64,000 nt of DNA from Rhyzopertha dominica (GCA_025024175.1 QCXZ01000137.1:3844001-3908000), one strand, 5' to 3'. Positions 13,301 to 28,300 are shown, counted from the stretch's first letter. Translations and numbers: made by a program. Notes: generated by a model from the letters alone, not told the origin.

Positions 13301-16300
13301 TTTCCTGACGATTTCGGAAAATTTCCTTCAAAGATCAAGAATTATCGATATTCAAAACTGTATTTAAATCCATCATTAAATTTTTAATTGTGTAAATTTG
13401 GAAAGTTTTTACGGTTTATTTTCCAAAACATTAGAAATACACTTTTTCACAACCAAATTTGGAGGAAACATGACTTGACCAATAGAAAACTTGACCATGT
13501 ATGGCCTGTGCTTATAGAGTCACTGTAGCGGTAGAACATTCAGAAAACGCCCACTTGTGGTCAGTGCACAAACTATTTGCTAACATTTAACATTGTATAA
13601 ATTGCTTAAACCAAACCAGAGATATTAGTGATTTCCTATATCAATCATCCTTCCCACTCCTTTATTTGACTTTTTTCTAACAAATGTTTAATACAAAAAT
13701 GATTGAATTTAGTTCATAAAATATTATAATATTAACTACTGCATATCATTATTATTGGAGACTAGTATGGTGTCAACCCGCTTTGCGGGTTATAAATTGT
13801 AAGATGGGGTAAATGCTACATCCAATAATATATAGTAAAATAATTGGGTATCGTGGTTTGGAATATAATACTCCACCGCCCTTTTCCCCTCCACCGCCGA
13901 TACCCCTCCACCGCCCTTTTCCCCTCCACCGCCGATTCCCCCGGTTTGTAGTAGGACACAATTACATTTAGTCAACTTAATTTTTATGTAAAACCTCTAA
14001 TCCCGCTTTGAAATTGTATAAAAATTAATATAAGTTATGTTTTTGAATATAATACTCCACCGCCGTTCCCCATCCACCGCCTATTCCCCTCCACCGCCCT
14101 TTCCCCTTCACCTCCGATTCCTCCGGTTATTGATATAGAACATACATAGTTAACCTATTTAACTTTTATGTGAAATCTCTATCCCCGTCTTGAAATATAA
14201 TTAAAATACGTTAATGTCATGTTTGGAAATATAATACTCCGCCGCCTTTGTCCATCTACCGCAAAAATATTTTTTTAACCGGGGGGGGCTCCGCCCCCCC
14301 CGGACCCCCCCCCCCGTATCTATTCATTTTGCTTGCCTAAATAAATTTTATAACAATTAACTTTTATATAAAACCTCTAATCCCACTTTGAAATTGTATA
14401 AAAATTCATAAAAGTTGTTTTGGAATATAATACTCCACCGCCGTTCCCCCTCTACCGCCGATTCCCCCGGTTTGTAGTAGCAAACAATTACATTTAGTCA
14501 ACTTAACTCTTATATAAAATATCTAATCCCGCTTTTAAATTATATAAAAATTAATAAAAGTTATGTTTTTGAATATAATACTCCACCGCCGAATCCCCCG
14601 GTTATTGATATAGAACATACATAGTTAAGCTATTTAACCTTTATGTGAAATCTCTATTCCCGTCTTGAAATATAACTAAAACACGTTAATGTCGTGTATG
14701 CAAATATAATATTCCGCCACCCTTCTCTATTCACCGCAAGAGATTTCTTAATAGGACCTTACACCTATCTATCATGCAATGATGAGATAAATAATACACA
14801 ATTTTTATTATTTATTAGAACGCGAACGTTACTAACATATTCATAGTTATATACAGAAATGGTGATATATTTTTCTTCAATTGGCTTGATATCAATATTA
14901 CTTGTTATCGTAACAGAGGACGCCGGTGATCAATTTAAATTTAAAAAAAATTTTTTGGACAACGTTGATCACACACGTGTAGGCTGAAGAGGGAAGAATT
15001 TCCACGTTTTAAAGAAAAGTGGAAACCCNACCGTGTCCTCCCTGCTCGTTGTCCTATACAAAAGATTATTAACAAAAATATATAAAAAAACATTTAAGTA
15101 ATTAATTTAAGGACGATTAGCAGTCTACAATACATATGCATCCCTGGATATTTTTTTGGGTTTTATGTTTTTTTAATTTTTTTTGTTTTTTTTTGTTTTT
15201 TAATATTTTATAAACTTAAAATAGAAAATTAGTACATATATATTTAACAATGATAATAAATGAAATTTTTGTTTCGAAATGTGTTTGTATTGTAGAACTA
15301 CAATATATATAATATATAATTTATATATATTGCTATAATATGAGAATGGTATTAAATTTAGAAATGTTGGCATTCTATGATACATACACATTCGCAGTAC
15401 AATTTTTATTACTTATTATCTAAAACATTGAAGTGAAAGTAATAAAACATGAAAAATAAAATGTTTTAATATTTTCTGTTGTTTTTCTTTTTTATTTTTT
15501 TATTTTTAATATTTTTTTTATATTATTGATACTTAAAATAATATAATAATATAATTTTTTTATTATTTTTTTCCGTTTTTGTTTTTTTTAATTTTTTTTT
15601 ATTTTTTTCTTTTTTTTCCTGTATTTTTTCTTAAAACATTGAACAAAATAGATATATATGTACATTATGATGATATAGCATGCAAAAAAACAATATAATA
15701 TGAAACCTAAAATATATCTTATGTAATAAGACTCAACGGAATCTCTCAGGGAATGCATTTGTGTTGTAGAAATACAATATTTAAAAATACAATAACATAC
15801 AGTATGTACAATGATACACCATATAAGGATTAGGACGGTAGAACTGGAGTTAGATGGGCCCTGGTGGTAGATACTACGACGGATGAAGACCGGAGACGAC
15901 GCGTTTATTAAAGAAATTAATCGGCTGGATGTACAGTGTTTGAAGAAGTGTATAAACGTGTACGAAGAGAACGAACCAGGTCGGATGGACAGTTGTGCTG
16001 ACGTTTTCGCCAACGCTTTTGAAATTATTCATTTTCATAAAAAATATATTATTATAACATAACCCTTTCTGGTTTTCCATGCTCACTTGCCCACTGTCGA
16101 AGCTCGTTCACTTATAACAATGAGGGCTCACATATCAAACCGCAAGGGTTGTAATGATGTACAAAAGTTTGATTTAATTTTAAATATTATGAACTAACCG
16201 GTCTTCAATGATCACTTACCCACTGTCGAAGCTCGTTCACTTATAACAATGGGGGCTCACATATCGAACCGTTTAGAACACTTGACAGTAAAAAAAATGA

Positions 16301-19300
16301 AAAACACAATTTGGATATGCTGTTCTATATGACCGTCAACATTCACTCACCCACTATCGAAGCTCGTTCACTTATAATAATGAGGGCTCACGTATCGGAC
16401 CGCATAGAACAGCAACATATTTAATGTATTATATAAAAAGAAATGAACAGAAATGAACCGAAAACGAAACAGGTACTGACTGGATACGCGGATCTGTAAA
16501 ATTAATATGAAAAATGAAATGAAACGTATAATTTGGAATAATTCGGCCTTTTGAGAATTAAATTAAAATACTAATTGAAAAAATACGTATTCGAATATGA
16601 ATTGAAGGAATATTAAATATATTAAATTGTTACTGAAATATTAAAAATGGAAAATGTAGACTAAAAATTGAAAGTAAATTAATGAAACGTTACTGAAGGT
16701 AAAACTACAAAAAAGGTTTATTTAATTTCGAGAGGATCTGTTGAAGAATTAAAAACTACATGTATAAAATATCACAGATAATTATCACAGTCAAAAGAAA
16801 TAACGAAAAACTTAACAAAAGTTTGTACCAATAGGAGTACAAATAACAAATAACATTGTAAAAATATATATGTTGTAAAAAAATGTATATATATGTACAA
16901 ATATAAAGACGGGTGGTTGTTAGTCAGACGTACAGCGAAAGACTATAAAGCGCTGCGTGTAACAATATTTTTGGTATATGTTTTGTCACCAGCTCGGCCT
17001 TGACATGTTGTTTCTGTTATTTGTATTTTTAAGTTACTACGACTGGTGACTCTTGAAAAACTAACGTACAATTGCCCGTGGGCAAAGGGCGGTGTTTTTA
17101 AATAGACGCCCACTTTTTTGAACGTTTGTCCTTGACCTTTATGTGCGGTCATCGCGAACGCGAGCTTGACCGGAAATTGTGTGCGTGTCAATGGAAATGG
17201 TACGTCCTCCTCAGTTGTTAACTTAAATTTTGGCAAAATGACTTTTTGGCCCTTAAATTTCCCACAGATACTCTCTAAAATCAAAATATTATCTTTCATT
17301 TCTTTAACTACCAAACGCGTACCATTGCACAAATTCAATTGAGTATTTACATTACGCAACAACATCACAATTGCTCCCACTTTCAAACGCAGTTCATGAG
17401 GAGGCAAAGACTGCGGAACCAAACTGTTTATAAATTCTGAAGTGAGCTCAGATCCGTCCTGATCGTCTCGACATTCTAATCTAGTTGCGCTCAAATAGAC
17501 TCTTTCTTCCCCGGGAATTTTCTCTGATAGTATCTTATTATTAATTTCTATGGCGTCTTCGTTACGCATGCAGAGTATGGCGACGTCGAAATAAATGGAA
17601 ATGTCGTCAGTGGAAATTAAATTTTGATCAAAAATTTCATTTATTACATTATCGGTCAATAGATCTGAAGGGATTGCCACGTAATCCTCAGGACCGTCTT
17701 CGATAGAAAAATTAATTTTACCGTCGCCAACATCTAAGAGCCAATTTGCAAAATCGATTTCCTCGGGGGCAACACGCATGTTTCGAGTCAATTTCAAATA
17801 TGAAACGTGGCTCCACAAATAGAAATTTTTGGCGCATTGTTCGGCGGCGTCAACAGCACTTCCGTGTTTGACTACTGGCAGGCACTGACGGAAATCCCCA
17901 CCGAATACTACAATTTTGCCGCCGAACGGCTTATCGTTTGCCATTAATTCTGATAATTTATCATGAACGACTTTCAGAACGTATTTGGAGCTCATCGAAA
18001 CTTCGTCCCATATAATCACTGACGTGTCTATAATTTTGCGGGCCTTTTCTGAACGATTGTCTAAATTGGACACAGAAGTTTCGCTTAGTTGGAGCGGCAC
18101 CATGAACGTTGAGTGTACAGTGGCGCCATCCGGTAACAAACTGGCTGCGATTCCCGATGCTGCCACACATAAAAAGGACATCTGGCGGCTTTTTGCGTAG
18201 GAGCATATCAGTTCGAACAAATACGACTTTCCCGTACCACCGGGACCGTCGACCATGAAGAGCGTACGATCGTTCCGTTTTTCTATACTATTAACGATGG
18301 CATTGAACGCTGCCTTTTGTTCTACATTACATTTTTGTAATTTTTCAGCAAAATTTTGATCAAGCGGAGATGCGATCCGTTCTTCATCGTCGATCGTTAT
18401 TTGTTCCGTAGGTACGGACAGACCTAAATTCTCATTGTTAGTGCCCAATGTACGCAAAATTTTGTCTATGCGACTTAATGCCGCGTTATAAGCAGTCTCT
18501 TTACTGTAACCTTTGCGTATATAATCTTCTGACAGAAGGTCTTTGAATTTTTCCCACAAACCGTGAGGGTCGGTGGGCTGGGCAAATACGCAAAGTAGAG
18601 CGAAGAAGTTCCGTAACTGATATGGCACCGCGCTCAAGCTCGCTTCTCGCAGCGCATCTTCCCATTGTGCGTCTGAATCTAACAATCCCATCGCTTCAGC
18701 AGCCTCTTTAAAGGTGGCGTACAATCTGCCGTTAACCGTGCGGACGTCTTCGTAGCTGGTTTTACCCTTAACGTGAAGCAAACAAAGACGGAGGTAAAAC
18801 CTTTCTAAATCGCGTGGTGAAACTGCATACATTCTTACTACAACCTTAAATTTATTTTTACGCGTGTGCCAACTGAAATTTTGTCTATCCCACGTGTAAT
18901 GTTCAGGAATTTCGTAATAGGCGTATTGTCGAGCAACTTGTAATTCTTTATTTAATTCAAACCAACCGGTTAACATCGTGGGCTTGTCCGCGGCTTTTTG
19001 AACGGCTTCTTCCTCCTCGCCCTCCTGGAAATAAACTATCTGTTCGTTCGGCAAGTGCACGGGCAATCTCGTGATCGAATGAGATTGTTTAAAAATTTTG
19101 AATTCGCAAATGATATAATATCCCTCATTCGAAGTGAGATATCTGCAGTCGAGGAAACTGGTGCATTCATCATAACTTACTTCTACACGGGCAGCATCGA
19201 ACCCTTTGTAAACGTACAAATAAATATATTTAACCGATTTTATGGATGAACATATTTCGATGTTAATATGACATCTATAACGTAGAAGTAAATTTCGATT

Positions 19301-22300
19301 GTAAGGCACGACCCAAGAATTATCCACGATTACATCTTTTCCTTCGCGTTTCGTAATAATCTGAATATTATTTTTTGGTCTCTTGTAGACCGGATAACCT
19401 CTAACGTTCAAAACAGTTTCCTCGCTGAAGGCTTTAGGAAACGCTCTCTCGCATTTCTTTGGATCGTCCCTTCTGCATTGTAAATTCGACTGTTCGTTAC
19501 ATGGCCCATGAATCATATGTCTAAGAACTAAAGAAGTGAGGAGGTCGTTTTCATCAGGAGACGGAAGGTAGGCTTGGACGACCCGATCGACTGCCGTTGT
19601 ATCGGTAAATTTAAAAGGTTCATCTAGAATGATCAGCATGTGACAGTGCGGCAGTCCTCTTTTTTGAAATTCAATTACTCTGATCCAAGCCTTGACCTCG
19701 CCGAAAATGTGTTTCTTTGTAATTTGGTCCATCAAATCATTTAATTTTAACTCGAAAACTCTATTCACAATATCGGGTCTGTTAATGTAAGATTCACCCT
19801 TTCTCAAACTGTCTTTAATTTCTGTCCAGGACGGGTTAGCCGTAAAAGTTAAAAAAATGTCTGGCTTTCCGTACCGTTGGACTATACTCATGGCATCAAA
19901 GTAACGCTCCGTGTACATGCGTGGCGAACATCTGTGCGTGCTAGGTAAAATGACTGCCTTTCCAGGAGGTAAATTCAGGTCATCTACGCCACCTTTAACG
20001 TAATCAGATAAACCTTTATAAAGATCCGCTCGCAATTTAGTTTGGTTCTGTCGTATCCAGTTTAAATCGTTCGCTTCGATTTTCAAAGCGGCGTCTACTA
20101 TGAATTGCTGAGTTAGGCGGCCAACCTTAAAAATTCTATTTCGTTCGATCGGTTCATTTTTCGGTTGGCGATAATGCAACAAATATTTATAATATTTGTG
20201 CATAGTCAACGTCTGTCCGTTAGGAAGCTTCACGAAGGGTTGCCAACCTGGCTCTCCAGAGGGAAAGATGACCGGGTACATGAAAGCGTCGATGTTGGGC
20301 GATAAAATATTCAGCCGTTTATACACTACTTTATCGTCTTTATTTTTGGGCAAAGGATAAAAAACCATGTCTCGATGAAACGGCGGCCGCCCATCGATGC
20401 TCTCGAAAACCATTGCAACTTCCGTTGCTCCGGTGGCATTGTTGGGCAGGTTATACCTCCTTGGGTCGTCGCGGCGATCACGGATCATGGCTACCTTTGC
20501 GCTTGGCCTTTTATTGGGGTTTTGACACAACTGACGTTCGTACACTTCACGTAACATCATAAAAGATTTTGCAAAGGGATTACAGTCTTTCAAACACCGA
20601 TCCAGATCGTTTAACAATCTTTCGTCCAAATCTGCACTGAAATTATCTGATCGCGCTTTTGTCGCTTCCGCCGTATCGAGTACGTAAAGTTGTGCGTACT
20701 TGGGTCGACCAACATTTGGAAGTAAACTTTCACAAATCTGATGTAAAAACATCCCTTGAGTTTTGAAGGTATAGATGTGTGGACCGGCAGTATCGTGCAC
20801 AACTTTCGTCTCACCCAACGACGCAAACGCCAAAGAATTGTTATAACTACGGATATCTCTAATGAATTTTTTTGATTTTGGGTGCAGATCGTTTAAAAGA
20901 TCCCTAATCAATACTGGCATCGGTTTAAAATAATCACAAATAACTTTTCCGTTTTCGCAACATTTAAAATACGCGCCTCTAAAAGCCTCATCTTTGAAAT
21001 AGAGCGATCCGCAAAAGTGACACGTGAAATTCATTTGGCCAGAACTATGAGGCTTTACTTTAACTGAGTCTATAATTTGCCAAGCCCAAGGTACACGATC
21101 ATTAATAATTAAATTTTGAATTAAAGGAACTGAATCGTTTACCGCACCAACAGTTGCTCGTGTACGCCGGTTTTTTCGGGGACGTCCTCTTTGAGTGCGT
21201 GTAGATACAGGGGATAGTATTCGAGCAGATGTTGGGGAGGAGGTAACGGATGAAGTTTCAGAAGTAACATCTTTAGATTGTGCAACTACTTTGTTATGTG
21301 TACGTCCTTTTTTATTTGTAATAGTGGCCGGGATTGAAGTAGGCAATATTGCTGTAGGTCTGACGAAACTTGTTGTAGTAGACGAAATGTCAATGGGCGG
21401 TATAGGAGAAGTTGTTATTGATGAACTATCGGAATGGACGTCTTGTAATTGCGGAGGTAGCCTTTTGCGAGGACGTCCCTTTTTCCTTTCGGTTATAACT
21501 GAAGATGAAGGCGATGAAGATGGAGTTGATTGAAAGGATTTAATTTGAGAGGCAATTACATTTGAAATTATTGTATCAGTTTGTTCAATATTTTGTGATA
21601 TAGAATGAGCTGCGGTAGTAGGTTGTTTAGCAGTAGACTTACTTGATAGAAAACGGCCCTTCTTATCACGTTTGGTTATAGGTGTAATTGAAGAAGGTGG
21701 TGGTGGTGGTGGTGGTAAGAAGGTAGGAGATGATGTAGCAGAAGACGTATTCGATAAAATAAAAGGCGATGTACGTTTGCGGGGTCGTCCTCTACGTTTT
21801 GGCACATTGTCGGAAATTGAAGGTGCGGCAAACGGTATACAAATTGGCTGTTGAAGATTTATATTTTCAACTTCCATGTCAACATCTAGAATGGAAGTTG
21901 TCGATGAAGACGAAGGACTGCTTGAAGGAGTCGGAACATCGGAAACTGCAGCAGTCTTCGCAAAACGACGTTTACGGGGACGGCCCGTTCTTCCAGCTGG
22001 TTTGGGTTTATCCAAATTAGAAGTAGTTATCGGATCGGCCGTAGGAGTTACGGGCGTCGTAGGGGAATGAGCTCGTTTAGGCGCAGTGGGTTTGTCAATA
22101 GCAAGTTTTGAAATTTGACCTACAAATTTTTCGCTAAGGGAAGTCCTTTTGGATCTTGTCACACGCGTCGATGAGGGTATGATGATTTCCGTTGTTGGAA
22201 AAGGTGTTACAATTCTAGATTGCAAAATGTCGTAAAAATGCTGACGTAATTGTGTGACGTCGTATGTAGTTTCGGATGGGTTGCCACCTTGGGCTAAGAC

Positions 22301-25300
22301 GATACTGTTAGCTATTGCGTATAATGCGCAAGAGTTCATATCCAGTTGAAGTTGAACAGGATGAAACTGCACTGTTGCCGAAGGGTACAGTTTAGAAATA
22401 TAATCTCTCATGGAACCGTACGTAATGGAAGTAGAATTGAGAGAATCGAAAACGTGCACGGTACCGTTTTCGAACAAAACCGTGATCCAATGGCCTATTC
22501 TGTTGGCGTATTGTGCCTGATCAAGTCTTGACCAATCGATATCGCAAGCAGAAGCTTGGTTCAAAGTGAGGCTGTCGCCAAAAAGAATTTGAATATCACG
22601 GTTAGTGTGAGCCCTACATTCAAGGTTATCGAGAAAATCGTGATTATAATAGAATTGTGTTTCTTGTATGTTGTATGTGGGGAATTGCCGATTAAATAGT
22701 TCAATAAACGTTCCCATGACGGCAGTGTCAATGTAACTGTCCGGTTGTAGAATATGTTCGAAGGAACCCATCGTTGCGCGATGATAGCTAAAATATGCCA
22801 AAAAAATATAGTTGTAATTGTGTTAATGTAAAAAAGTAATATATCGTTTATTAAAAATATAATATTTGGTAAAGCAATAATGAGCGGTAATATTTTTGGT
22901 ATTGTAAAAGTAAAATAAAAGGTATAATAATTATAATATAGTATAAACATAGATAAATCAATAAATATACAGCCTTGCAGTGTGTATAATTGTAGATGAA
23001 ATTAATGTGCACAAAGTGTTGAGATATCTTATAATTTTATTAATTATAAAATTTAAGTAAATCATATTATTTTTTATTGTAGAAATATAATTTTTTTTTT
23101 ATAATTTCCAAAGTTTACAGACGCAAATATTTTTATTCATGTGAATAAAGAAATTGTGACAGTGTAGCTTATGTAGTTACACATTAAATATATATATTTT
23201 TTATTTACAATGGATTAAACGAAATGAAAACGATAAGTTATGAATGTGTGTAATATATTGATTAAAAGAAAAATAACGATTGTACAGAAATGTTAATAAA
23301 TTCTTGACTTACCCTTATATAATGTAAATATATGATAAAAGTACCACCGTGAAACCGTAGAAGGAACTCTTACAGCAGCAGTTAGTACTGAAACGAAATT
23401 CAAAAATAACAACAATAAAGGAAAATTAATACAATCGTATCGTAATAACTTAATTAACCGCTTTATTTAAAATTGTATGAAAAAATATTTTGAGTAAAAG
23501 TAACAATAGCCAAGGAGTACTCGATAAAACTGTTTACCATATTTATATAATGTGACCATATTTGAAGTGTGAAATGAAATGTACGCATTTTTAAATAAAA
23601 CCACTTATATTTTTATACCTAGTTGTAGTTACACATTAAATCCACAGCAAAGAATTATTAAGATATATGTGACTGAAAATTAATAATTTGGAAGATATGT
23701 GTAGATAATTTAACTCTCGTACTTGTTTGGTTCACGACTATTGTAGTTCTTGGGCGAAAATGACTGAAGTAGATGCGACAGTAGTAAATGAATATTGAAC
23801 AATGCAATGTGCAATTTGTTTACAGTGTTAGCAAACTGAAAGTAGTAAATTAAAGAGTGATTTTTTTTATTAAAAGCAAACGTACCGCCGAAACCGTCAA
23901 TTGTAAAGCACACGTATAGTAATGTTATTTTGTTTTGATTTTGATGCACAGTTAGAATTCGATATATAAAAGGTGAATAATAAAATGAAAAAAATAAATG
24001 CAAATTCGGTTTAGTATTCGAGAATTGGCAACGTTGTATAAGTTTGCTTTATTACATAATTTAGTACTCGGTTGTTATCGATTGTTTTGAAAAAAGAAGT
24101 TTCTGTACATCTCGAAATAGAACATTCAATTAGATGAATATACTACTTATATATATGTTACTCGAAAATGTGGAAAATTTGCACTTGACCCCCTCCCCCT
24201 AAAAAATCTAGGGGCGTGATCGCAAAAACAAAACTGTCGTTAGAAAGGCCCCCAAAAACAGGGTCGGACTGAATGTCGGGCTGCGGGCGCCGTCGATTGC
24301 CGCATCCTATAGTACTTGTCCAGATAAACATTTTTAAAAGAGAAAAATTTTTCGCTACCATGCACCGTTTTCGCGATACGGGCGATCTAATATTTCGTGT
24401 ACGGAAATTTTCCGAGTTTTCCAAAAGGAAAGCGTGCAACTTTAAAAGATCTACGAAATCAGTAAAGACGGCCGAAGGACCGTACTTTTCGAGGGTGGTG
24501 ACGAAATATGGCAGAAAAAATCATCCGCATTAAAAAAAATACCAAATTACCCCCATAATCGACCCTCCTCCCCCGTCGGGAAAATGGAAAACAATGAAAA
24601 ACTAACTACAGACAAAAAGAACTCGCGCAACTGATTCTAACGCACTTTTACCCGATTCGATATCTAAAAAAATGTAAAAGTTAGGCGCCGTCAAAGTATG
24701 AGAGTTAAAAAAAGACGGCAAAAATTTTCCCATTTTCCGACGTTTCCGGAAAATTTCCTTCGACCATCGAAATCGACTCACGGAGTATTACCGATAACGA
24801 TAATTCGGTGAAAATCCAACTATTTACGTGTGCCATAATAACATCACGTTTGGGGGTGGTTTTTCCAATAAATTTTCCGAACGGGTAAAGGAAAATTCGA
24901 AATTCCACCGGACGATGTCCTTAAATGAGCTATACCTGCGTACAAAATTTCATCGCCCCAGCTCAAATAACAAAGCGATAATGGGAAAAAAACGTAAAAC
25001 CATTCTCCGAACTTTACCGGACCGCCGTACCGGAACAGAGGGCGCCACCTGCGACAAAGATGCATTTTTGAAAAGCGCTCGGACCCGACATCGTCTCACC
25101 GTGAAGAGAACCAGGCAAAATGCTCCGTTGCGAAAAAAAAAATTTTCGTTTTCGGTAGAGAATTTGAACGTCGACCCGGAACGATCCGGGCCCCAGGAGT
25201 CCCGGAGCCGTCGGAAGCGGACGGACCTCCCAGACACGACAGTGAAAACCGCAAGTCGCTATCTCTTTCCGTTCGGAAGTTACGGGCCTCCGAATGGGGC

Positions 25301-28300
25301 AGGTCGCGAAGCGAAAGGGAGCCTTCTGGTGCCGACGCCGCCAGGGGGTGGAAACTGAAAATGGAGCGTCCAAACCGGACTCTATCGAAAGCCCCGTCCC
25401 TAAATCGATTTTACAAACGCGATGGTGTTTGAGGGGTCTAGGATGNACCGTTTCCGAGATATCAGCCCTTAAAGTTTCTGCTGCGAGGGCGGTTTTTAAC
25501 AAATCGAAACCTACCCCTTTCGAGCTGGGACCGTGGGTCTTCTGGCGCGTAGAAATCGATTTGCAAAATTTGGATCTGATCGGACGATTAGTTTTCGAAA
25601 TATCGCACCCCTTAGTTCTAGGGGGTGGCTCTGACGGCGGCGAACTTCGAAGCCCCGTATCTCGGGAACGGAAAGTCGTATCGGGACGTGCGAGGGCTCG
25701 TCGTAATCGCCTCGACGAAAGCAACTAACGACGTCTATAGGGAAAAAGCTAAAGAAAAGCGGAAAATTTTCATAGGAAAGAGTAGTTTTCGAAGGCCTCG
25801 TTGGGGGATGAAAATACGTCGTAGTCGAAAAATTCCGACGGAAACGGATTCCTCAAAGTCTAAAGTATCTGTTTGCCAAAAAGAACGTCGAAAACATTTC
25901 GAGCGTTGTTAATTTTCCAAAAAGAATATATTTTCCCGATTTTCCAACCCCTCAAATTTTAAACGTAGTACAAAACGGGTCTTGCGGAACCTCGTTAGAA
26001 AGCCAGCGATCTCCTCTAAACGACCGCGTAAAAACGACCGTCGTAGCTCGAAAAGCACCGGAGATATTCGGCAAAATCTCCCCGAAGGTTCGAAGAAACA
26101 GGCCTTTTAAAAAATTGAAGGCCCCCGCGGCCCCCAGGTAAACGGAATCGAATCGAACGTTTCGCCGTCGGGTAGAACTCGTCGTCCTCGACAAAAAAGC
26201 ATTCCACGGTGAAAGTCGTACCGTCACGCGTTTAAAAGTTATCACGCGAAAACCGTCAAAAGAGACGCAGGGCCGGCACAGGAAAAATCTCGTCGGACCT
26301 GTTCGACGCGAGTTTCCGAATCTGAAATCCCCTTCCCAAAGTAACGACAATTTGCTCTCGGGTATTTTTCGCTCTGACGCACCGTTTTCGAAACAGAGAA
26401 GAATCGAGGGAATTTTCAGACCCCACTTTGAAGGCACATAGCTCGAAAACTGTACATCAGTAAAAATTTTTTAAGCTTTCATAATTAGGTACGCGAAGCG
26501 AGCTTTAACGTATGACGTGTGCTGTTCTTGCTCCGAATCATGGAACGCGCCATGGCCCGTCGAAAAATGTCGTGTTTTGAGCCCCCCAGGTGCACCTCCT
26601 GGCGGACGACGCGAGCTAAAAGCGACGATTCCGAGAGATTTCGTTGAGATCTTTCGAACGTCGAAAACCGCGTTCCGATCCGATTCGGCGTGGGAAAGTT
26701 ATTCGAAGTGAAAATCGGCCACGTCGTTTCAGCGCACTCTATCTAAGTTTACAGATTTTTCCCGCATATACGGCACACGAGGCGATAACGGGGGCGCCGG
26801 TACCTACCGATCGGCGAATCGTGATCGACCGGTTTCAGGCAGTTTTCGATAATTTCGAAATCGCTCTTAAAAAAATTTTCGCTTTTTGCGAAAAGGGGTG
26901 GAAGGGGAGGGGGGAAATTTTTACTACAATTAATGGAGCTTCCCTCACACCACCTTTCACCAAAATTTCGTCCCGCTTCTTTCAAAAATGCAAAAGTAAT
27001 TCGCGAAAAACATTTTTTTTTGACCCGCAATAACTTTGGAAACTTTCGTCGATTATTCCCAGAGGGCGCCATCTATCGGGACGTGCGACCTCTCAAACGA
27101 CAACTACAAATGTGCCCATTTGAGCGTCCCCACCCTCGTTTCCCTAGCCGAAAAAAAAACATCCCCCCAAAAGAGCCTTTTTCGGATGCGGACCTGCATT
27201 TTTCGGGCACTTCCCGTGCGACAAAACCTACCAGATGGTGGAGATGATGACAGCTATACGCTGAACCCATCCTAGGTGTCAACAGACCTAGAGGACCTTC
27301 AGCATGGACGTGGAATTAATTTTTTAAAGTTGCACTTTCGAGGGTCATAACTTTCTTAAGACAAAATCTACCAGGCGGTGGAGATCGTAGGAGACGATGA
27401 GCGGTATACCCCGAGTCCTTCCTAGGTGTCGGCACACCTAGAGGACCTTCAGCATAGACGTGGAATTAATTTTTAGCACTGGCACTTCCGAGGTTCATAA
27501 CTTTCTTAGGAAGGGTGCGACAAAATGCACCAGATGGTGAAGATCGTAGGAAACGTCGAGAAGTATACACTGAGCACTTCCTAGCTGTGGGCAGACCTAG
27601 AGGACCTTCAGCATAGACGTGGAATTAATATTTAGCACTGGCACTTCCGAAGGTCATAACTTTCGTAAAAGAGGTGCGATAAAATCTACCAGATGGTGGA
27701 GATCGTAGGAGATGATGAAACCTATACGCTGAGCCCGTCCTAGTTGTCGGCAGACCTAGAGGACCTTCAGCATGGACGTGGAATTAATTTTTAGCAGTGG
27801 CACTTTGGAGGGTCATAACTTTCTTAGGAGGGTTGCGACAAAATCTACCAGGTAGTGGATATCTTAGGAGACGATGAGCGGTATACGCCGAGTTCCTTCC
27901 TAGGTGTCGGCAGACCTAGAGGACCTTCAGCATAGACGTGGAATTAATTTTTATCTCTGGCACATCCGAAGGCCATAACTTTCTTAAGAAGGACACGACA
28001 AAATGTACCAGGTGGTTAAGATCGTAGGAAACGATGAGAAGTATACCCCGAGTCCTTCCTAGGTGTCGGCAGACCTAGAGGACCTTCAGCATAAACGTAG
28101 AATTAATTTTTAGTACTGGCACTTCCGAGGTTCATAACTTTTTTAGGAAGGATGCGATAAAATGCACCAGGTGGTGAAGATCGTAGGAGAAAAGAGAGAA
28201 GTATATCCTGAGCACTTCCTAAGTGTCAGCAGACCTAGAGGACCTTCAGCATAGACGGGAATTAATTTTTAGCACTGGCACTTCCGAGGGTCATAACTTT

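Noticed and set aside
14279..14303. G/C hairpin as a Helitron 3' terminus
   Set aside because: There is no CTRR within the usual distance on either strand, whereas the hairpin at 13775 has CTAG followed by T.
22771..22801. RepHel start ten codons upstream, at 22801
   Set aside because: The codon there is TTG, and a TTTTAG acceptor-like string follows. The first ATG is at 22771.
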